Assembly (NCBI RefSeq): GCF_003667345.1 | Contig: NZ_RCWF01000008.1 | Span: 60,186-124,185, forward strand | From: Poseidonibacter antarcticus | GTDB taxonomy: Bacteria > Campylobacterota > Campylobacteria > Campylobacterales > Arcobacteraceae | Direction: 5' to 3' | Length of the DNA stretch: 64,000 nt | Part shown: positions 54,901-63,876 of the stretch, piece by piece | How positions within the stretch are numbered: position 1 is the first letter of the stretch | Layout: the number at the start of each line of letters is the position of its first letter | Translations under genes and position numbers: made by a program | Notes under the pieces: generated by a model | Seen by the model: the letters and a program-made list of their open reading frames with translations, nothing else | Databases searched by the model: none | Told to the model about the DNA's origin: nothing

Positions 54901-55649
54901 ATTTAGCACTAGCATTAGGTGGAGGAGCAGCACGTGGAGCTTTTCACTTAGGAGTTTTACATTATTGCGAAGTAAATAATATTGAAATACATGCCTTTAG
55001 TGGCTCATCAATTGGAAGTATTATTTCATGCTCACATGCAAGTGGAGTTAGTGCAAAAGAACAATTAAAAATATTTACTTCAAAAGAAATAAGAAAAGCT
55101 ATTAAATTTAATTATTTTAAAAATGGATTACTTAAGATTGACACTTCAAATAAAATTATAAAAGAGTTATTACCAATTTCAAAAATAGAAAATATTCCAA
55201 AACCAGTTTTTGTAAACGCTTATGATTTAAAAAAAAGAAAATTACACTATTTTAATAGTGGGGATACAATTACTTTATGTATAGCCTCAAGTGCAATTAT
55301 TCCCTTATTTAGACCGATTAAGTACAAAAATATGTATTTAATTGATGGGGGATTATTCGATAATATCCCAATAAAACCACTGGAAAATAAAAATTATGAT
55401 ATTTTATCTATTGATTTATTTCCAAAAGAATATGCAAATAAGATTCTAAGAATAAATCCTATAAAGATTTTAAAAAGAAAGATTTTCACGCAACTTTATG
55501 AAAACAATAAATACTCAATTGAAAATACAGATTATTACCTTGCTAGCAGTCAGATAAGAAACTTTGCTTTATACAGTTTTGAAGAAATTGAAGATTGTTT
55601 TAATCTTGGAGTTAAAGAAGCAAAAAATCATTTTTTGGATATAATTTAA
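54897..55649 (+). CDS. Patatin-like phospholipase
   Basis: 250 aa. The oxyanion loop GGGAARGAFHLG (8-19), nucleophile elbow GSSIG (S38) and the catalytic Asp in IDGGLFDN (D150) make a complete Ser-Asp dyad. It most resembles the small RssA/YchK-type patatins. No signal peptide is seen, so it acts in the cytosol or on the inner membrane leaflet. It is coupled to the LpxH-like gene upstream, which hints at membrane lipid or lipid A turnover. The substrate is unknown. Confidence 0.9.
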   Translation: MNLALALGGGAARGAFHLGVLHYCEVNNIEIHAFSGSSIGSIISCSHASGVSAKEQLKIFTSKEIRKAIKFNYFKNGLLKIDTSNKIIKELLPISKIENIPKPVFVNAYDLKKRKLHYFNSGDTITLCIASSAIIPLFRPIKYKNMYLIDGGLFDNIPIKPLENKNYDILSIDLFPKEYANKILRINPIKILKRKIFTQLYENNKYSIENTDYYLASSQIRNFALYSFEEIEDCFNLGVKEAKNHFLDII

Positions 55650-55682
55650 TTTAAAAATTAAATAAATATTAAAGATTATATT

Positions 55683-58600
55683 ATGTCAACTACACCACAA
55701 TTTACGCATTTACATTTACATACAGAATACTCACTTTTAGATGGTGCAAATAAAATAATACCACTTGCAAAAAAAGTAAAAGAAATGGGAATGACTTCTG
55801 TTGCAATGACAGACCATGGAAATATGTTCGGAGCAATTTCTTTTTATAATGCCATGAGAGATGAAGGTATAAAGCCTATTATTGGAATGGAAGCATATAT
55901 TCATAATAATGAAGAATTAAATGATAAAACAACAAGGCAAAGATTTCACCTTTGTTTATATGCAAAAAATCAAGAAGGATATAAAAACCTAATGTATTTA
56001 AGTTCACAAGCTTATATACATGGTTTTTATTATTATCCAAGAATAAATAAAAAACTTTTACGAGAAAACTCTGGTGGTTTAGTATGTTCTGCAGCTTGTC
56101 TACAAGGTGAGATTAACTGGAATTTAAATACACAAAATGAAAGAAATGTAAAAAATGGTGCAAAAGGATATGAAGGTGCAAAAGCAGCAGCACTAGAATA
56201 TAAAGAAATTTTTGGTGATGATTTTTATCTTGAAATTATGCGTCATGGAATTGGTGACCAGCATTTTATTGATAACCAAATTTTAAAACTTGGACGTGAA
56301 CTTGATATTAAAGTTGTTGCAACTAATGATACACATTATTTAAATCAAAAAGATGCAGATGCTCATGAAGCCTTTATGTGTATTGCAATGAATAAACTTT
56401 ATGATGATCCAAATAGATTAAGACATTCTGTTCATGAATTTTATTTAAAATCACCAGAACAAATTGCAAAACTTTATGCAGATATTCCTGAAGCAATTGC
56501 AGCAACACAAGAAATAGCAGACAAATGTAATTTAGAAATAAAATTAGGAGATCCAACTCCTCCAAACTTTAAGTTTACAAGACAGAAATCTGAACTAAGG
56601 AATCTTGTATTGCCAGAACCAGAACTTGAATATTCTCTTGAAAATGATAAAGTTTTATTTATACACGAATGTTGGAAAGGTCTAGAAAAAAGACTTAAAA
56701 TTGTTGATAAATCAAAACATCAAGAATATAAAGACCGACTTCAAGTAGAAATTGACATTATTAATAGTATGAAATTTCCAGGATATATGCTTATCGTTTG
56801 GGATTTCGTTATTGTTGCAAAACAAATGAAAATTCCAGTAGGTCCAGGACGTGGATCAGCAGCTGGTTCTTTAGTTGCTTTTTCACTTGAAATTACCGAT
56901 ATTGATCCTATTCCTTATGGATTAATTTTTGAGCGATTCTTGAACCCTGAAAGAATATCAATGCCAGATATTGATATGGATTTCTGTCAAGCAAGACGTG
57001 GTGAAATTATTAATTATGTTGTTGAACAATATGGAAGAGCCAATGTTGCTCAAATTATTACTTTTGGTAAACTTCTAGCAAAAGGAGTTATTCGAGATGT
57101 AGCAAGAGTTTTAGATATGCCTTATTCAAAAGCTGATGCAATGGCAAAACTAATTCCTGATGAATTAAAAATCGACCTTGAAACTTCTTGGGAAAAAGAA
57201 CCAAAAATAAGAGAACTTTGTGAAGCTGATCCACAAGCTGCAAGAGTTTGGGAATATGCATTAGCTCTTGAAGGACTAAATAGAAATGCAGGAACACACG
57301 CAGCTGGTGTAGTTATTTCAAATGATCCCTTATGGAATAAAACACCATTATTTAAACCTTCAGGTTTAGATACTCTTGCCACTCAATATAATGGTAAATA
57401 TGTAGAAGATGTCGATTTAATCAAATTTGACTTCTTGGGTCTAAAGACCCTAACAGTTATTGAAGAAGCAAATAAATTAATAGAAAAAAGACATGGTAAA
57501 AGAATAGATTTTATTACAGCTGATGTAAATGATAAAGGTGTTTATGACCTAATTCAAACAGGAAATACAATTGGGTTATTCCAAATAGAATCAGATGGTA
57601 TGCAAGATTTATGTAAAAGACTTAAACCAGATAATTTTGAAGATATTATTGCCATCCTAGCTCTATATAGACCAGGACCAATGGAGTCAGGAATGCTTGA
57701 TGACTTTATTGATAGAAAACATGGTCGAGCAAAAATTGACTATTTTTATGATGAATTTGATGCACCTTTAAGACCAATTCTTGAACCAACTTACGGAGTT
57801 ATTGTATATCAAGAACAAGTTATGCAAATTGTACAAACAATTGGTGGTTTTTCACTTGGTGGTGCGGATTTAGTTAGACGGGCTATGGGTAAAAAAACTA
57901 AAGAAGTCCTAGATAAATTAAAAGATGAATTTTCATTAGGTGGAGAAAAAAAAGGTTATAAAAGAGAACACTGTGAAGAGTTATTCGATCTTATTGTAAA
58001 GTTTGCTGGTTATGGATTTAATAAATCACACTCCGCTGCTTATGCACTTGTAACATTTTATACATCATATTTAAAAAACTATTATCCATCAGAGTTTATG
58101 GCAGCATTGCTTACACTTGAAAAAGATAACACAGACAAAGTTGTAAAATATGTGGATGAAGTAAAAAGATTAAACTTAGATCTTTTCCCACCTGATATTA
58201 ATAAATCACACTTAGTTTTTTCAGCAACAAATATTGATGAAAAAGAAACTGTAATGTTTGGAATGGGTGCTATTAAAGGTGCAGGAGATGTTGCAATTAA
58301 ATCAATTATTCATGAACGAGATGAGAATGGAGATTTCAAAGACTTATCTGATTTTGTTTCAAGAATTGATGGAAGTAAGGTAAATAAAAGAGTAATAGAA
58401 TCTCTTGCAAAATCAGGAGCACTAACATCTTTTGGCTACTCGAGAAGGGCAATGCTTGAACAAATAGAATCAATTTCAGAAGCTGTTGGTAATTCTATGA
58501 AAGCTAAGAAAATGGCCACTGGTTCTTTATTTGGAGATTCTGAAGAATTAACAAAAATTCAAATTGAATTAGAACATTTAGAAGAGTTTGATCAAACAGA

Positions 58601-59249
58601 AATATTAGAATTTGAAAAAGCATCATTAGGTTTTTATGTATCAGGACATCCACTTGATAAGTATAGAGAACAATTAGACCAAATTAACTATACATTATCA
58701 TCACAAGTAGATGAATTAGCTGATGGTTCACAAGCTTTGTTTGTAGGTAAAGTTGAAAATATAGTTCAAAAAATATCTAAAAAAGGTAATAAATTTGGAA
58801 TTGCATCTATAATGGATTTACACGGTACAATTGAACTTATGCTTTTTGAAAATAGAATAAAAGAATTAGAAGATGATTTTGGTATTGACTTAAAAAATCC
58901 TAGTGATTCTGAACCTATTGCATTTAAAGTAAAAATTTCAAAAGATGAAAATTTTACAAGAATGAATATTATGAAAATAGAAAATATAAAAGATGCAAAA
59001 AAAGAAAAAGTAAAAACAAAACAAAAAGAAGTAGAAGAACCACCATTGACAATAGCAATACCGTTTTCTAATGATGAAAATAGTATATATAAATTATTTG
59101 ATTTAGTTGCAAATAATCAAGGGAAACGAGAATTAAAAATATTAGTCAAGTCAAAACTTGCAGATATTGAACTTGAAAGTGGCTTTAAAATTAATAGTAA
59201 TATAGAAAAATTTATACCAAATATTGAAGGAGCATTTGTAGTTACATGA
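55683..59249 (+). CDS. dnaE: DNA polymerase III alpha subunit
   Basis: 1188-aa replicative polymerase. The PHP domain begins FTHLHLHTEYSLLDGA. The palm motif PDIDMDF carries D429 and D431. VGPGRGSAAGSLVAF, NRNAGTHAAGVVIS, KSHSAAYALVTFYTSYLKN and a C-terminal OB fold with ALFVGKVENIVQKISKKGNKF follow. Length is normal for DnaE. It overlaps surE by 4 nt (ATGA). Confidence 0.98.
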   Translation: MSTTPQFTHLHLHTEYSLLDGANKIIPLAKKVKEMGMTSVAMTDHGNMFGAISFYNAMRDEGIKPIIGMEAYIHNNEELNDKTTRQRFHLCLYAKNQEGYKNLMYLSSQAYIHGFYYYPRINKKLLRENSGGLVCSAACLQGEINWNLNTQNERNVKNGAKGYEGAKAAALEYKEIFGDDFYLEIMRHGIGDQHFIDNQILKLGRELDIKVVATNDTHYLNQKDADAHEAFMCIAMNKLYDDPNRLRHSVHEFYLKSPEQIAKLYADIPEAIAATQEIADKCNLEIKLGDPTPPNFKFTRQKSELRNLVLPEPELEYSLENDKVLFIHECWKGLEKRLKIVDKSKHQEYKDRLQVEIDIINSMKFPGYMLIVWDFVIVAKQMKIPVGPGRGSAAGSLVAFSLEITDIDPIPYGLIFERFLNPERISMPDIDMDFCQARRGEIINYVVEQYGRANVAQIITFGKLLAKGVIRDVARVLDMPYSKADAMAKLIPDELKIDLETSWEKEPKIRELCEADPQAARVWEYALALEGLNRNAGTHAAGVVISNDPLWNKTPLFKPSGLDTLATQYNGKYVEDVDLIKFDFLGLKTLTVIEEANKLIEKRHGKRIDFITADVNDKGVYDLIQTGNTIGLFQIESDGMQDLCKRLKPDNFEDIIAILALYRPGPMESGMLDDFIDRKHGRAKIDYFYDEFDAPLRPILEPTYGVIVYQEQVMQIVQTIGGFSLGGADLVRRAMGKKTKEVLDKLKDEFSLGGEKKGYKREHCEELFDLIVKFAGYGFNKSHSAAYALVTFYTSYLKNYYPSEFMAALLTLEKDNTDKVVKYVDEVKRLNLDLFPPDINKSHLVFSATNIDEKETVMFGMGAIKGAGDVAIKSIIHERDENGDFKDLSDFVSRIDGSKVNKRVIESLAKSGALTSFGYSRRAMLEQIESISEAVGNSMKAKKMATGSLFGDSEELTKIQIELEHLEEFDQTEILEFEKASLGFYVSGHPLDKYREQLDQINYTLSSQVDELADGSQALFVGKVENIVQKISKKGNKFGIASIMDLHGTIELMLFENRIKELEDDFGIDLKNPSDSEPIAFKVKISKDENFTRMNIMKIENIKDAKKEKVKTKQKEVEEPPLTIAIPFSNDENSIYKLFDLVANNQGKRELKILVKSKLADIELESGFKINSNIEKFIPNIEGAFVVT

Positions 59250-60037
59250 TTAAACATATTTTATTAACAAATGATGATGGATTCGATGCCATAGGATTAA
59301 AAGTTCTGATTGAAGTATTAAAACCAATTGCAAAAATAACTGTTGTTGCTCCTGCAAAAAATAAATCTGCATGTGGGCATAGTTTAACTCTTGATAAACC
59401 ATTAAGATTAGATAATGTTGAAGATGATTATTATAGAGTTGATGATGGAAGTCCAAGCGATTGTATTTTCATATCTTTAAATAATTTATTTAAAGATAAC
59501 TATAAACCTGATTTAGTAATTTCAGGTATTAATATTGGTGCTAATATGGGTGAAGATATCACTTACAGTGGAACTGCAGCTGCTGCTATGGAAGCAGTAT
59601 TACAAGGAATCCCAGCTATTGCAATTTCTCAAGTCTGTAGAGATAAATGTAATGATATAAAAAATGGATGGGATTTTGCCCTAGCAAAACAAACAATTGC
59701 AAACTTAGCTAAAAAAATATTAGATAATAACTTCCCATTAGAGGAAAGAAAGTTTTTAAATGTTAATATCCCACCAATAAAACCAGAAGAGTGTAATGGA
59801 GTAAAAGTTACAAAAGCTGGATATAGAGAATATGGTAATGATACGCATAGACATAATAATCCTCGAGGTGAAGAGTTTTATTGGATAGGATTACATCCAT
59901 TAATCTGGAAAGAGTCAAGTGACAAAAGTTGTGATTTTGAAGCAATTAAAGCTAATTATATCTCAATAACTCCAATAATGCTTGATTTAACATCATACAA
60001 TGATATTAAAAATATAGAAAATTGGTTAAACAATTAA
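59246..60037 (+). CDS. surE: 5'/3'-nucleotidase SurE
   Basis: 263-aa survival-protein nucleotidase. LLTNDDGFDAIGLKVL with D10-D11, APAKNKSACGHSLTL, and GINIGANMGEDITYSGTAAA carry the metal and phosphate ligands. It removes phosphate from nucleoside monophosphates. It is coupled to dnaE and followed 12 nt later by a small gene. Confidence 0.96.
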   Translation: MIKHILLTNDDGFDAIGLKVLIEVLKPIAKITVVAPAKNKSACGHSLTLDKPLRLDNVEDDYYRVDDGSPSDCIFISLNNLFKDNYKPDLVISGINIGANMGEDITYSGTAAAAMEAVLQGIPAIAISQVCRDKCNDIKNGWDFALAKQTIANLAKKILDNNFPLEERKFLNVNIPPIKPEECNGVKVTKAGYREYGNDTHRHNNPRGEEFYWIGLHPLIWKESSDKSCDFEAIKANYISITPIMLDLTSYNDIKNIENWLNN

Positions 60038-60049
60038 AAAAGGAAATAC

Positions 60050-60313
60050 ATGAATTTTACAGAAGCAATCGAATTAAATATAGACAAATTAGTGGGAACA
60101 CTAAAAGATGAAGAAGAATTAGAAGAAGTTCTTAAAAAGAAATTTACAAAAAAAGAGTTTAAAGTATTTGTTGCATTTAGTGAAGGGAAATCTTTAGATG
60201 AAGTTAAAAATATAGTTAATGATGAAGATGAAAGAATTAATGAAATTTACAAAACTGCATGTAAAAAATTAAATCAAGAAAAAATAAAAAAAGAATTAGT
60301 TTTTTTTAAATAG
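60050..60313 (+). CDS. Small protein with a sigma-region-4/HTH-like pattern
   Basis: 87 aa, very rich in Lys and Glu. Residues ~30-80 read FTKKEFKVFVAFSEGKSLDE, then a stretch ending RINEIYKTACKKL. The spacing matches sigma-70 region 4 (T..E..V, G.s..Ev, A.kkL), the four-helix DNA-binding fold. The recognition helix would be unusually acidic (VNDEDERI), so DNA binding is uncertain. No other domain is recognised. It follows surE by 12 nt with AAAGGA before the ATG, and a terminator lies at its end. Confidence 0.65.
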   Translation: MNFTEAIELNIDKLVGTLKDEEELEEVLKKKFTKKEFKVFVAFSEGKSLDEVKNIVNDEDERINEIYKTACKKLNQEKIKKELVFFK

Positions 60314-60333
60314 AGTATAAAAATACTCTATTT
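60308..60333. terminator. Bidirectional terminator
   Basis: AAATAGAGTAT and ATACTCTATTT form an 11-bp stem with a 4-nt loop, flanked by T-runs on both sides. It contains the stop codons of the small HTH-like gene and of the convergent carboxypeptidase gene. Confidence 0.88.
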
Positions 60334-61644
60334 TTCAAATCCTAAAAGAATCATACCAGCAAACTTATCTCCCTGATAAAACTCAATTCTAAAAATATTA
60401 CCATCTTGATCAATTGAAAATCTTTTTACAATTTCTTTTTTAGTTATATCAAGACCTACTTCATTTTTCTTATTCTTATTCACATAACCAATAACATTTA
60501 CTCTTAAATTAGGTATAGGTTCAATATTAAAAGTGTCTTTTGCATATATAATATCACCGAATTTTATACTATTTTTAACACCATCAATAAATATATTAAT
60601 TTTTCTTTCATCCTCAATAAATTTTATATAATCAGGATGAAGTTTAGCAAGTTTTCTATTTCCATAATGTATTATATATTCTTTCCCCTCTTTAACTATT
60701 GTCATTAATGGGCTTGAAGTAGTAAACTCTAAATTTCCATCTTTACTAATTGGGAAATATCTTAAAAGCTTTCTTACCTTACTTAATGGTAATTTAATTT
60801 TTTCATCATAAAAAGATATGAAAATATCATGATCAATTACATTTTTAATATCTGAAGTCGTAAGATTAAACTTTCTGTGAAACTCAATTCCCATAATATT
60901 CATATATTCTTCAATTGCCAATAAATGATAATAAACTCTTTCTTCTAAATTAAGTTCTTTACTAGCCTCATTTGCAAAAGCAGCCTTTCCATTATTAATA
61001 GCATAATAAGTAAGAGATTTTTCCATTTCTTTGTCGCCAAGTCTAGTCTTAGTATTTTTTACATGATACTTATCTCTTGATTTTATTAAGTTATTATTTA
61101 TTGAATTAACAACTTTTGTTGATATTTCTTCTAAATTCCCGTAACTTTCAATATCTAAATTAGATTGATCAATAATAGAACATTGTCCCCATCTTAAAGG
61201 AGATAGTTCGTTGCTAAGATGTTTTTCTCTATAAAATCCACTACCGTCATGTAAATTAAGAATTAATTTTACTTCATCAGATTTAATATATTTTTTTATT
61301 CTCTGAACCGTATTATAATCAGGATCATTTTCTGATAATTTTGCAAACTTTCTATTCATATCTCCATAAGGACCACGCGATCTTTTAATAATAGAATAAA
61401 AATTTAAATTAGGGATAACCCAAACTGAACCTTTTTTAATATCATAATGAGTTGCAATTAATGATGCTGCCATAAAAGCTCCAGGTTCATCACCTTGTAT
61501 CCCTCCAATAATTAATAGAGTATTCTCATTTTGCTGACCTTTTTTAATAAAATCGAAATCGAAACTTTTCACATCTGCATTTAAATGTTGTAAACAAATA
61601 AATATTAATGAAATCTTAAATAGTTGTAATATGCCAAGGTTCAT
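60328..61644 (-). CDS. Csd4/Pgp1-type M99 peptidoglycan DL-carboxypeptidase
   Basis: 438 aa with a signal peptide (about 1-23, ends LNADV). The zinc site is the unusual Csd4 type, with Gln instead of His: GIQGDEPG has Q50 and E53, and LNLHDGSG has H132. AFANEASKEL supplies the catalytic Glu region. Csd4 of Helicobacter and Pgp1 of Campylobacter trim tripeptides to dipeptides in peptidoglycan and set helical cell shape. The C-terminal half (from about 270) holds extra beta-rich domains as in Csd4. It overlaps the upstream M15 gene by 29 nt. The ribosome binding site is weak. Confidence 0.88.
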   Translation of the reverse strand: MNLGILQLFKISLIFICLQHLNADVKSFDFDFIKKGQQNENTLLIIGGIQGDEPGAFMAASLIATHYDIKKGSVWVIPNLNFYSIIKRSRGPYGDMNRKFAKLSENDPDYNTVQRIKKYIKSDEVKLILNLHDGSGFYREKHLSNELSPLRWGQCSIIDQSNLDIESYGNLEEISTKVVNSINNNLIKSRDKYHVKNTKTRLGDKEMEKSLTYYAINNGKAAFANEASKELNLEERVYYHLLAIEEYMNIMGIEFHRKFNLTTSDIKNVIDHDIFISFYDEKIKLPLSKVRKLLRYFPISKDGNLEFTTSSPLMTIVKEGKEYIIHYGNRKLAKLHPDYIKFIEDERKINIFIDGVKNSIKFGDIIYAKDTFNIEPIPNLRVNVIGYVNKNKKNEVGLDITKKEIVKRFSIDQDGNIFRIEFYQGDKFAGMILLGFEK

Positions 61645-62386
61645 ACCTTACACCGTCCTTATTGTTTATTGTATATCTAACGTCAACATATTTTAATCTT
61701 ATTATCTGTTGAAATTCTTGCGTTCTTGCAAATTTAGAGGTAAAATTTGCATAACCTAATCCTTTTTTACCTACATCAAAATCACCGATAGAATGGTAAG
61801 TATAAGCAGGAGGAGCTATTGACTTTGCAGCAATGGTAATATTTCCATTAACTCTATTTATTTTATCTAAGAAAAGTTTTGTTTGTTTAACAATACTTCT
61901 AATCCCCGAAGTTAAAGTAAGAGAATCCCCTATATCTTTTTTCATTTCATAATATGTTTTCTCTGATTTACCTTTAAATAAATAATGTCCAGTATAAGGT
62001 ATCTTTTTAATAGATTTTTTATTAATTTTTTCTGTAATATTATTGTTTATTCTATTCCCAAAAAAACCATGAACAGAAGGATTATAATAAAAGATAAACT
62101 CTAAAAAAGCAATTTCATCTTTTGTGAAAGGTTCTATTTTTGGAGCTCTTTTTGCTATATATAACATTGTGTCAAAACTTATAACATTAAAATTACCATA
62201 ACCTATATAATTCTGAACTAATTTTAATTTATTTCTAATTGAATGAAATACTTTATAATCCTTCTTAGCAATAAATAAATCATTTTTCTTAATTTTTCTA
62301 GTTGTAGCAAATAAATCCGTACTTGAAACAGATGTTAATATAACAAAGCTAGATTTCTTGATAAATTCTCTTCTAAGATTTTGCAT
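61616..62386 (-). CDS. Tat-type exported M15 (VanY-like) D,D-carboxypeptidase family protein
   Basis: 256 aa. The N-terminus LRREFIKKSSFVILTS (twin Arg at 5-6) looks like a Tat signal. The C-terminal domain has the M15 zinc motif HxxxxxxD (H198...D204, in YTYHSIGDFDV) and EPWHI (E249, H252). TLTSGIRSIVKQTKLFL precedes it, as in VanY. It should trim the terminal D-Ala of stem peptides in the periplasm. It sits directly before the Csd4-type gene with 29-nt overlap, so the two enzymes likely act in sequence on the same peptide stems. The Tat prediction rests on the motif alone. Confidence 0.8.
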   Translation of the reverse strand: MQNLRREFIKKSSFVILTSVSSTDLFATTRKIKKNDLFIAKKDYKVFHSIRNKLKLVQNYIGYGNFNVISFDTMLYIAKRAPKIEPFTKDEIAFLEFIFYYNPSVHGFFGNRINNNITEKINKKSIKKIPYTGHYLFKGKSEKTYYEMKKDIGDSLTLTSGIRSIVKQTKLFLDKINRVNGNITIAAKSIAPPAYTYHSIGDFDVGKKGLGYANFTSKFARTQEFQQIIRLKYVDVRYTINNKDGVRYEPWHITTI

Positions 62387-62392
62387 TAATGA

Positions 62393-62656
62393 TTAAAGTA
62401 CCATTTTAATATCATCATGTTTACCAAGGATTTCATATAAAAGTTTTCTATCATCCTCATTGTGAACTAATAATTCTAAATTATAACTTTCAAACTTACC
62501 TTTACTGCTAGATTTAGATTTAATAATTGAATGCTCTCGTTTTTGAACTACTTCTTGAACAACACTTTTAATATTAATACTTTCTTTTACTACTAGTTTA
62601 TAACTCCAATTACATGGATAATCTAACTCTAGTTTTTCTTTACTTAAATCAATCAT
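62393..62656 (-). CDS. DUF493 (YbeD/HP0495-like) family protein
   Basis: 87-aa cytosolic protein. YPCNWSYKLVVKESINIKSVV and KGKFESYNLELLVHNEDDR fit the small ACT-like DUF493 fold seen in HP0495 of Helicobacter. Its function is unknown; an allosteric or regulatory binding role is inferred from the fold. It is 4 nt downstream of moaC and 6 nt upstream of the M15 gene. Confidence 0.82.
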   Translation of the reverse strand: MIDLSKEKLELDYPCNWSYKLVVKESINIKSVVQEVVQKREHSIIKSKSSSKGKFESYNLELLVHNEDDRKLLYEILGKHDDIKMVL

Positions 62657-62660
62657 TTTA

Positions 62661-63134
62661 TTAACTCCTTATAAAATCACCACTTTTACCACCAGATTTT
62701 TTTTCAAGTTGTATATTTGAAATAATCATAGCTTTATCTATTGCTTTAACCATATCATAGATAGTTAATAAACCAATAGATACACCAGTTAAAGCTTCCA
62801 TCTCCACACCAGTCTGACCATTTAGCTTTGCTCTTACCTTTAGTTTAAAACCTGGAAGATTTGGTAATTCTTCAACTTCACAATTAATTCCACTTAAAAG
62901 TAATGGATGACACATAGGTATTAATTCACTTGTTTTTTTAACCCCCATAATTGCAGCAATTACAGCTGTTTGAATCACAGGACCTTTTTTTGAAGTATTA
63001 TCTATAATAGCCTTATATGCATCATTAGACATTGTTATTTGTCCACTTGCAACTGCAACTCTTTTAGTTTCATCTTTTTCTGAAACATCAACCATCTTTG
63101 GCCTATTATTATCATCTAAATGTGTTAATGTCAT
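62661..63134 (-). CDS. moaC: Cyclic pyranopterin monophosphate synthase accessory protein
   Basis: 157-aa enzyme for molybdenum-cofactor synthesis, forming cPMP with Moa[21 protein letters not shown], the active-site segments [13 protein letters not shown] and [29 protein letters not shown] are diagnostic. It is the first gene of a four-gene minus-strand unit. No other moa genes are in the window. Confidence 0.97.
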   Translation of the reverse strand: MTLTHLDDNNRPKMVDVSEKDETKRVAVASGQITMSNDAYKAIIDNTSKKGPVIQTAVIAAIMGVKKTSELIPMCHPLLLSGINCEVEELPNLPGFKLKVRAKLNGQTGVEMEALTGVSIGLLTIYDMVKAIDKAMIISNIQLEKKSGGKSGDFIRS

Positions 63135-63248
63135 AATATTACCTTTATATTCTAGTATTTATTATATTCTAACTTTAATTAAATAAGAATTAAGTAAATT
63201 TTAAATATAATGCAACCCTAAAATTTAAAAAGAAAGTGGGTGATTTTA

Positions 63249-63461
63249 GTGCCAGGCATTAAAGTTAAAGATAGTGAATCATTTGACGAAGCATACAGAC
63301 GGTTTAAGAAACAATGTGATAGAAATCTTATTGTAACTGAAACAAGAGCTAGAAGATTTTTTGAACCAATGACAGAAATCAGAAAAAAACAAAAAATAAA
63401 CGCTAGAAAGAAAATGCTTAAAAGATTATACATGCTTAGACGATACGAGTCTAGACTGTAG
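63249..63461 (+). CDS. rpsU: 30S ribosomal protein S21
   Basis: 70 aa. [20 protein letters not shown] then [16 protein letters not shown] are canonical S21. The open frame begins at GTG 63240, but the family N-terminus is MPGIKV, which points to GTG at 63249. GGTGA lies 5 nt before it and matches the anti-Shine-Dalgarno end of 16S rRNA. S21 binds 16S rRNA near the platform. It is a single gene with its own terminator. Confidence 0.97.
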   Translation: MPGIKVKDSESFDEAYRRFKKQCDRNLIVTETRARRFFEPMTEIRKKQKINARKKMLKRLYMLRRYESRL

Positions 63462-63482
63462 ATTTTACTTATCTTCCAAATT

Positions 63483-63502
63483 AAGCCCTAGTAATAGGGC
63501 TT
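63483..63502 (+). terminator. Intrinsic terminator of rpsU
   Basis: AAGCCCTA and TAGGGCTT form an 8-bp stem with a GTAA loop, followed by TCTTATTT. It lies 21 nt after the stop codon. Confidence 0.88.
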
Positions 63503-63690
63503 TCTTATTTATTAAAGCTACCTACAAAATAATACTCCAATCTATTAAAATTTAATAAATCCTAATGAACTAATATAAACACATTATTAAAAAATTCAAC
63601 AACTAAAATAAAGAGAATGTAAGAAAAATAAAAGTAAAAAAGAAGCTTTGGTAAAAATAAAAAAGGCAAAAAAAGCAAAAAACCGCGCGC
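63503..63690. other. Intergenic spacer, rpsU to rRNA terminator
   Basis: About 190 bp of A/T-rich sequence without a supported gene. A short GC island (CCGCGCGC at 63683-63690) stands out near its right end, directly beyond the rRNA terminator. Confidence 0.5.
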
Positions 63691-63739
63691 AAAAAAAAAG
63701 CTTAGCTTTTCGCACTAAAAAAGTGTAAAAAGCTAAGCT
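63691..63739 (-). terminator. Terminator of the rRNA operon
   Basis: On the minus strand AGCTTAGCTTTT pairs with AAAAGCTAAGCT (12 bp), with an inner CAC/GTG pair, followed by nine T. It is 20-odd nt beyond the 3' end of the 5S rRNA and ends the operon read from the right. Confidence 0.93.
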
Positions 63740-63760
63740 AATTTGAATAAATACTCAAGA

Positions 63761-63876
63761 GCTGGCAGTGACCTACGTTTCCGACAAGGGGACCCTGCAG
63801 TATTATCAGCGATGAAGAGCTTGACTTCCAGGTTCGAAATGGGACTGGGTATTTCCTCTTCTCTATAACCACCAGC
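63761..63876 (-). rRNA. rrf: 5S ribosomal RNA
   Basis: The minus strand from about 63876 begins TGCTGGTGGTTATAGAG, contains the invariant CCCATTTCGAACCTGGAAG, and ends GTCACTGCCAGC. The ends GCTGG and CCAGC form helix I. Length (~116 nt) is right. Its orientation means the 23S and 16S genes lie beyond the right edge. End positions may be off by 1-3 nt. Confidence 0.95.
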
